A stretch of DNA of 5,504 nt, taken from NCBI GenBank assembly GCA_002309425.1, contig DBXD01000081.1:12036-17539 (forward strand). The letters run 5' to 3'. Both the position numbers and the translations under genes were made by a program. Of the stretch, positions 1-4,080 are shown one piece after another. The first letter of the stretch is position 1. Each line of letters opens with the position of its first letter. A model generated the notes under the pieces. It did no database searches and was not told the origin of the DNA. It saw only the letters and a list, made by a program, of their open reading frames with translations. This stretch comes from Cyanobacteria bacterium UBA1221. GTDB lineage: Bacteria > Cyanobacteriota > Vampirovibrionia > Gastranaerophilales > Gastranaerophilaceae.

Positions 1-67
1 GTCCTACATCGGCACATATTAAATTTCGTATAAATCATAGCACAAACATCGGAATGTTTCAATTTAA

Positions 68-92
68 TTGTGTTAAAATAAATTTAACACAA
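68..92. promoter_or_regulatory. Perfect 10-bp inverted repeat upstream of the dikinase gene (candidate operator or leader hairpin)
   Basis: TTGTGTTAAA at 68-77 is the exact reverse complement of TTTAACACAA at 83-92, with a 5-nt A/T spacer. It ends 39 nt before the ATG at 132. No T-run follows, so it is not an intrinsic terminator. Length and symmetry suit a dimeric repressor site; an RNA stem-loop in the leader is the alternative. A TAAAAT hexamer at 74-79 lies inside it and could be a -10 box, but no convincing -35 was found. It argues against translation from the ATG at 54. Confidence 0.45.
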
Positions 93-131
93 CAGGTAGC
101 AAAAATAAATATTTACACATTTAATATAAGC

Positions 132-1745
132 ATGAGAATTTCAGGATATAAGAATTACCGGCCGATGTTTTTGGCTCATACCTATAAGGTTGAGCCTAAA
201 GAGCGGCATGTCTTTGTCCAAACAGATAATGAGGATAACTTGGGCGAAAATCCGTATTTTGTATATTATGATGACGGGAAAAAAACACGCAAAAAAATGA
301 AGAAAAAAGGCCAAATTTTTTATGTTGACAGAAGAAACATTTACGATCCGCTTTCATATTACCATATTGAATACAAAGACACAGGAAAAATTGATTTAAA
401 AAACGGAAAAGATTATTCTTATAATCCTGTTTCATTAGCGCAAAAAGCTTCTCTTGCAACACGACTCCAATATAGGCAGCCGATAGTTCATTCGATAAAA
501 GAAGGTAAAGTAGTCGGTAAAATTAAATATGAAGACTTTAATCTATCTGAGAAAAATGATGATATTACAGAACCGACAATCCTCGTTACACAGAGATTTG
601 CATCCGCCCTCAATAATCCGAATATAGTAGGTTTAATATTCACAACAGACCATATTGCAAGTTTTTCGCATATAGGAACAAGGTTAAGACAGGAAACTGA
701 TGTGTGCGGTGCCATATTTGACAGTAATGTCATTGAAAAATTAATTGCCTTAGACGGTAAAAATGTTGAACTTGAGATAAAAGATAACATGATAAATTTT
801 GCCCAAACGGATAAGCCCGCAAAGCCGATAGAGTTTAAAACAGTCGTTGTTCCAAAACTAAAACCCTGCAGCAAAATTTTATCTTCAAAAGAATATACCC
901 CGGATATTATAGGAGCAAAGGCTGTTAATCTCAGACGATTAGAGGAACTCAAAGAACAAGGCAAAATTGACGTTATTATACCAAAATCAATGGCATTACC
1001 GTCAGGATATTTAGAACCCTTTCTCAACGGATATAAGGCAAATGATGTGAATGATTTTATCAGATTTTACGACGAATATATTAACAGCGGTTCCTTAGAT
1101 AAGCTTATTAACATTTTAAAAGCAAATGGTATCGATGGAGAGACAATAATGGTACGTTCGGCTTTTAACGGGGAAGACCTGCCTAATTATTCCGCTGCAG
1201 GCATATATAGAAGCTGTTATGCTAAAATGAACCCCGAAAGACTTTTTGAAAGTATACATTTTGTTACAAATTCAATGCACGAAAGCGATGCCAAATATTC
1301 AAGAAAGCTATACAACATTCCGGAAGAAAATATTAAGCCCGGGATTATACTCCAAACGAGGATAATTCCGGATTATAAATTTACTCTTTACACAGATGAT
1401 AAAAAGGGTAACCTGAAAATAGAAATGTATTCAGCCAAAGGGTGGGTCCAAGAAGGTTGTATTCAGCCTCATATATTCACCTATAACAAAAATACTGGAG
1501 AATTATTTTATGACTCTATACAAATGGCATACCCCACGGCAACCTTTAATGAAAATGAAGAATTGATTGATCTGGCCCCCATAAAATACGATTTATCAAA
1601 TAACAAGAAATTATTTGAACAACTAAAAAAGGTGGCTCAAAATGCACTTGTTGTAGAAAAAGAATTTGGGCATCCGCAGGATATTGAGGGCGGATTAAAA
1701 GGGGATGACATATATTTCTGGCAAACAAGGAATATCGTCGGGTAA
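132..1745 (+). CDS. GWD-like dikinase: phosphohistidine swivel domain plus PEP-synthase-type ATP-grasp domain
   Basis: Numbered from the ATG at 132 (537 aa). Residues 145-224 form a swivel domain with SFSHIGTRLR; H180 is the predicted phosphohistidine, and the VCGAIFDS that follows resembles the VCFATCFDS of plant glucan water dikinase (GWD). Residues about 246-537 are the nucleotide-binding domain: TPDIIGAKAVNL, IPKSMALPSGYLEPF, VRSAFNGEDLPNYSAAG (R342), IILQ (Q408), EMYSAKG, and terminal PQDIEGG...WQTR (E519, Q531, R533). Known chemistry of the family: ATP's beta-phosphate goes to His and then to an acceptor, with AMP and Pi released. There is no PEP/pyruvate TIM-barrel and no recognisable CBM45, so the acceptor is unknown; a glucan is only an inference. 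Residues 1-144 are basic, probably beta-rich and unrecognised. No signal peptide, so cytoplasmic. Start is uncertain: no Shine-Dalgarno precedes 132, an in-frame ATG lies at 54, and the frame is open to the left edge. The 54-131 stretch looks non-coding and contains a dyad. Family confidence high, function moderate. Confidence 0.88.
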   Translation: MRISGYKNYRPMFLAHTYKVEPKERHVFVQTDNEDNLGENPYFVYYDDGKKTRKKMKKKGQIFYVDRRNIYDPLSYYHIEYKDTGKIDLKNGKDYSYNPVSLAQKASLATRLQYRQPIVHSIKEGKVVGKIKYEDFNLSEKNDDITEPTILVTQRFASALNNPNIVGLIFTTDHIASFSHIGTRLRQETDVCGAIFDSNVIEKLIALDGKNVELEIKDNMINFAQTDKPAKPIEFKTVVVPKLKPCSKILSSKEYTPDIIGAKAVNLRRLEELKEQGKIDVIIPKSMALPSGYLEPFLNGYKANDVNDFIRFYDEYINSGSLDKLINILKANGIDGETIMVRSAFNGEDLPNYSAAGIYRSCYAKMNPERLFESIHFVTNSMHESDAKYSRKLYNIPEENIKPGIILQTRIIPDYKFTLYTDDKKGNLKIEMYSAKGWVQEGCIQPHIFTYNKNTGELFYDSIQMAYPTATFNENEELIDLAPIKYDLSNNKKLFEQLKKVAQNALVVEKEFGHPQDIEGGLKGDDIYFWQTRNIVG

Positions 1746-1768
1746 ACAATATAACTTCTAAAATATTA

Positions 1769-1809
1769 ACACCGAACTTTTTTATATTTACATTCGCGCA
1801 TTCCGGTGT
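1769..1809 (-). terminator. Possible terminator of the small basic protein gene, in the convergent spacer
   Basis: On the minus strand ACACCG (1809-1804) pairs with CGGTGT (1774-1769); two further A-T pairs are possible if one G is bulged. The downstream bases read TAATATTTT. The loop is long (about 25-29 nt), which weakens the call. It shares its right-hand arm with the plus-strand candidate, so the two hairpins are mutually exclusive. Confidence 0.22.
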
Positions 1810-1833
1810 ATTCTATAAAACCGGTTTATTTTT
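1803..1833 (+). terminator. Candidate intrinsic terminator of the dikinase gene
   Basis: CCGGT (1803-1807) can pair with ACCGG (1820-1824) across a 12-nt loop, followed directly by TTTATTTTT (1825-1833). It sits 57 nt past the dikinase stop codon and overlaps the last codons of the convergent gene. The stem is only 5 bp, so the call is tentative. Confidence 0.35.
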
Positions 1834-2283
1834 AGCTTCTGCAATCTCTATTAATTCACGAATTCTTTTATAAAAATTGGAAGAGCCATCCATAAGGCTG
1901 TCTCTCAGCGATGTCGCAGCTTTTTCAAGAGTATCTTTTCCACGGCCTAAAACAATCCCGAAATAGCCGTCCTTTAATTTGTCAAAAATATTTCGGTGCT
2001 GACTATTGTTTATCATATTCACATCATACAAAATTCTGCATTGTTTTCTTTCGTTTCCGGGACAGTATGGATAATTTACATTTGACCCGAGTTTAACCCT
2101 CATACGAACATCATATAATTTACAAAAACGATTAACTATGGGCCTACTATCTAATATATTTGTAATTTCTTCCACTATTTCAGGAAAACGATTCCTAAAT
2201 CTACGATTAAATTTAATCGCTATTTTTGCCTCAAAATTCTGGTTCGAAATTTCTCGTCCGGATTCTACATTATATACTCGCAT
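1813..2283 (-). CDS. Small basic protein of unknown function (156 aa)
   Basis: I do not recognise a family. The start is the ATG at 2283: AGAGG (2294-2290) lies 6 nt before it, whereas the frame's earlier ATG at 2319 would place that RBS and a dyad inside the gene. The product is rich in Arg, Lys and Asn, with a basic cluster KFNRRFRNRF at 24-33 and predicted helices at about 34-46 and 117-150. Three Cys occur (C54, C74, C82), two of them in YPYCPGNERKQC. The motif LYDV appears twice (56-59, 85-88), perhaps two similar strands. No signal peptide or membrane segment. It follows the M23 peptidase gene on the same strand by 264 bp and probably has its own promoter. The basic surface would suit nucleic acid binding, but nothing specific supports this. 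The matched RBS and the dense promoter-like signals upstream support it being a real gene. Confidence 0.75.
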   Translation of the reverse strand: MRVYNVESGREISNQNFEAKIAIKFNRRFRNRFPEIVEEITNILDSRPIVNRFCKLYDVRMRVKLGSNVNYPYCPGNERKQCRILYDVNMINNSQHRNIFDKLKDGYFGIVLGRGKDTLEKAATSLRDSLMDGSSNFYKRIRELIEIAEAKNKPVL

Positions 2284-2289
2284 ATGTAA

Positions 2290-2294
2290 CCTCT
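2290..2294 (-). promoter_or_regulatory. Ribosome binding site AGAGG that fixes the start at 2283
   Basis: On the minus strand the leader reads GAAAGAGG, then 6 nt, then ATG. This is ordinary Shine-Dalgarno spacing and decides between the ATGs at 2319 and 2283 in favour of 2283. Confidence 0.7.
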
Positions 2295-2303
2295 TTCTAC
2301 TAA

Positions 2304-2319
2304 TTGTATGTTCATACAA
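2304..2319. promoter_or_regulatory. 7-bp inverted repeat between -10 box and RBS (candidate operator)
   Basis: TTGTATG (2304-2310) and CATACAA (2313-2319) are exact reverse complements separated by TT. The site lies just downstream of the TATAAT box at 2334-2329, about +3 to +18 of the expected transcript, a typical position for a repressor operator. In RNA it could also form a short hairpin before the RBS. No regulator gene is visible in the window. Confidence 0.4.
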
Positions 2320-2328
2320 AACTCATAA

Positions 2329-2334
2329 ATTATA
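2329..2334 (-). promoter_or_regulatory. Candidate -10 box TATAAT for the small basic protein gene
   Basis: The minus strand carries a consensus TATAAT 46 nt before the ATG at 2283, giving an expected leader of about 39 nt. The -35 is poor: TTGCAT at 18-nt spacing or TTTGCA at 19-nt spacing. TATAAT is part of a perfect 14-bp palindrome (2327-2340), so it also reads on the plus strand. In A/T-rich DNA such matches arise by chance; support comes from its position. Confidence 0.35.
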
Positions 2335-2547
2335 TAATTTGCTACTGAATATATGCAAAAACCAGAAAAGATGTTCAAATCCTCTCAGGCCTTACAAAAG
2401 CCCCATTTACAAATCTTCACAATCATAGTCAAAAATATTACCGCCAAGTTGAGAAATAGCAGAGAAGATAAAACTTCAACAGGAGAGTTTTTAAGGATAT
2501 ATAATTTTGTAAAAGTTTATTTCTTATAAATATATTATGTGAAATAT

Positions 2548-3726
2548 TTATTCTTCTAATTTAAAATTTCCGCTCGAGTTAAGCTCCCCACCTCTGTATT
2601 CACTTAGAAAATTCGCTATTGGCCCTGCTTCTTCTGGGTTTAAGGGATTAACTTGACCTTTTAGTTTACTATAACGAGATTGTGATGAGATCTTTTGCCA
2701 GTATTCATCAGTGTTTTGTTTTTCTAACTGTTCATCCGTCATAATCGATAAATGAAGGTGCCACATAGATGTTTCTCCGGTATTTCCCACATATCCAATC
2801 GGATCTCCCGCTTTTAAGATTGTCCCAACTGTCGGCATCGGAATAGAATCCGTATAGTCCTCGGGTCGTGCCATGTGGTCAAATGTATATCTTCTTCCGT
2901 CCCTACCCAATAATATAACACAGTTTGCTATTACGTTATCTTCCTTTCTTGCACGCTTATGTGAAATAACAACACCGTCTACGGGTGCTTGAATTAATAC
3001 CGGTTCTTTAGGCTTTCTGGAGTACGGTGATACATAAATATCCAAACCCAAATGCGGGCGTTTTTTACTTCCATTAGGTCTGTTTGCGAAAAAATACCCA
3101 AAAGGTTCTAAATAGACATTCTTATCGTTTTCAATGGGTGCCTTAAACTCTAATAGTGAGTCCGGCGTATTAATTCGGGATTTTAATAGCTGTATTGATT
3201 CTTCATCAAAACAGTAACTAACGCCGCCGACAAAGTTTGTATCTGTTACTACGGTTAAGCCCTCCAAATCTTTGGGCGAAATGTCTTTCTTTTTTGATTG
3301 TGGTGAATTTATAATTTCTGCTTCGTGTCCTTTAGTGGTTTGGGATTCTGTGACAGGATTATTCGTATTAATTCCGTCAAGAGTTATACCTAATTGACAC
3401 ATTGGACATGTACAAATTTCATAAGGTTTAACTTCGCCTCCGGGCGCAAATTTAAAAGAATCCAACTTTGCCGAATGCTTTGTCTCTTTTATAGAACCAT
3501 CCTGATACCTTGTAAACAAAGAAATACCTTTAGCCCCTCTATCCGTAATTAATGTAGCATTAAATACGTCAGCTTCTCTCTGGCTGTATCCTTCAATTCC
3601 GTCCGCATCAAAAACGTATGCCAATTTTTTTTGCAGTTCGTTGGCTTTTTCTGAATTAATAATATCTTGCGGTTTCATACCGGCAGTGACCATAAGTATA
3701 CGTTTAACTGTAGGATTATTCCCCAT
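2548..3726 (-). CDS. M23 (LytM-type) peptidase without signal peptide, with novel N-terminal half
   Basis: Numbered from the ATG at 3726 (392 aa). Residues about 205-330 are an M23 zinc peptidase domain: HLGLD (H225, D229), FDHMA (H284), AGDPIGYVGNTG, and HLHLSI (H323, H325). By the LytM pattern H225, D229 and H325 bind zinc, with H284 and H323 catalytic, so the site is intact. Known members cut peptide cross-links in peptidoglycan. The VNPLNPEEAG that follows matches the usual tail of the fold. The first 200 residues are unrecognised: a degenerate EF-hand-like loop (D40-E51), a CTCPMC cluster (C105, C107, C110) and a low-complexity polar linker near 120-150. There is no signal peptide, lipobox or membrane segment, odd for a wall enzyme; it may be exported non-classically, act after lysis, or have another substrate. 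AAGGA (3741-3737) lies 10 nt before ATG 3726 and 4 nt before an in-frame TTG at 3732, so the start could be two codons earlier. Divergent from the repeat protein gene. Confidence 0.9.
   Translation of the reverse strand: MGNNPTVKRILMVTAGMKPQDIINSEKANELQKKLAYVFDADGIEGYSQREADVFNATLITDRGAKGISLFTRYQDGSIKETKHSAKLDSFKFAPGGEVKPYEICTCPMCQLGITLDGINTNNPVTESQTTKGHEAEIINSPQSKKKDISPKDLEGLTVVTDTNFVGGVSYCFDEESIQLLKSRINTPDSLLEFKAPIENDKNVYLEPFGYFFANRPNGSKKRPHLGLDIYVSPYSRKPKEPVLIQAPVDGVVISHKRARKEDNVIANCVILLGRDGRRYTFDHMARPEDYTDSIPMPTVGTILKAGDPIGYVGNTGETSMWHLHLSIMTDEQLEKQNTDEYWQKISSQSRYSKLKGQVNPLNPEEAGPIANFLSEYRGGELNSSGNFKLEE
3040..3054 (-). other. M23 zinc-binding motif HLGLD
   Basis: These codons encode H225-L-G-L-D229 of the peptidase, the HxxxD zinc-ligand pair of the M23 family. 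The partner HxH (HLH, 323-325) is encoded 270 to 300 bases further along the gene, at the spacing usual for the family. Confidence 0.85.
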
Positions 3727-4023
3727 AATCAACTATCCTTGTGTTTTATATTACCCCTTTGTAAATATATAAAGTATTAATAAGAAATATAATTGCCTTA
3801 ACCAAAATAAATGCTTTCTATTCGTTTAGCAAAATTAGTATTGCCAAAGCCTCTATGCGCTTTTTACATTGCTTAACATTTTATAGTATTGGGCAGAATC
3901 AGCTAAGGAGCAGAATCTTTGTTTATTGCCGTATACGTTGCGAGTCACACTTCTGTTTTGTTGGGTTTGTGAAGTTTTATTAAGTAAAAAGGCAATTTCT
4001 TAATTAAAAAATTTTTTATAGGG

Positions 4024-4050
4024 ATATACCGAAATTTTTATTCGGGTTAT
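4024..4050 (+). promoter_or_regulatory. Imperfect hairpin in the leader of the repeat protein gene
   Basis: CCGAA (4029-4033) pairs with TTCGG (4041-4045) across a 7-nt A/T loop. After a 2-nt mismatch, ATA (4024-4026) pairs with TAT (4048-4050). It ends 18 nt before the RBS. It could be an mRNA stem or a protein-binding dyad; the A/T loop and short stem make chance a real possibility. Confidence 0.25.
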
Positions 4051-4066
4051 GCGGGAATATTTAGGA

Positions 4067-4074
4067 AAAGGAGA
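4067..4074 (+). promoter_or_regulatory. Strong ribosome binding site AAAGGAGA
   Basis: The AGGAG core (4069-4073) is 7 nt before the ATG at 4081. It is the best Shine-Dalgarno in the window and fixes the start of the gene that follows. Confidence 0.8.
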
Positions 4075-4080
4075 TTTGAT

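Larger units (their letters stand above)
3727..4080. other. 354-bp divergent intergenic region, no gene seen
   Basis: Stops are frequent in all frames and no RNA gene was recognised. Visible structure: a 14-bp palindrome TAAAAAATTTTTTA (4005-4018), a possible intrinsically bent A-tract; a leader hairpin (4024-4050); an 8-bp direct repeat GCAGAATC (3893-3900 and 3910-3917); and a short palindrome CGTATACG (3930-3937). For the peptidase a weak promoter pair TTGCTA/TATTTT with 17-nt spacing can be read on the minus strand (3832-3827, 3809-3804), four of six matches each. No convincing promoter was found for the plus-strand gene. Confidence 0.6.

Noticed and set aside
1..33. Possible 3' end of an upstream gene (short frame ending TAA at 31-33)
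   Set aside because: Only ten codons are visible and another frame also ends within the same stretch, so nothing supports it.
54..131. N-terminal extension of the dikinase from ATG 54
   Set aside because: The encoded residues look like translated spacer, the region contains a perfect dyad, and no RBS precedes ATG 54. Not excluded, since the frame is open to the window edge.
488..1027. 179-codon open frame on the minus strand
   Set aside because: It lies antisense within the dikinase, across its swivel domain and IGAKAVNL motif, and no RBS or family was recognised. It is a by-product of A/T-rich coding DNA.
1818..1827. Palindrome AAACCGGTTT as an operator or attachment site
   Set aside because: It lies in the last codons of the small gene and part of it is better explained as the right arm of the candidate terminator.
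2370..2400. tRNA-like T-arm (GTTCAAATCC)
   Set aside because: The arm has a mismatch and no acceptor, D or anticodon stem could be assembled around it on either strand.
2138..2428. 96-codon plus-strand frame
   Set aside because: It overlaps the start, promoter and dyad of the small basic protein gene in antisense and has no recognised RBS or domain.
2470..2491. AAAACT...AGTTTT inverted repeat downstream of the peptidase gene, as a terminator
   Set aside because: The 6-bp stem is almost all A-T and no proper T-run follows on the minus strand, so it is expected by chance here.
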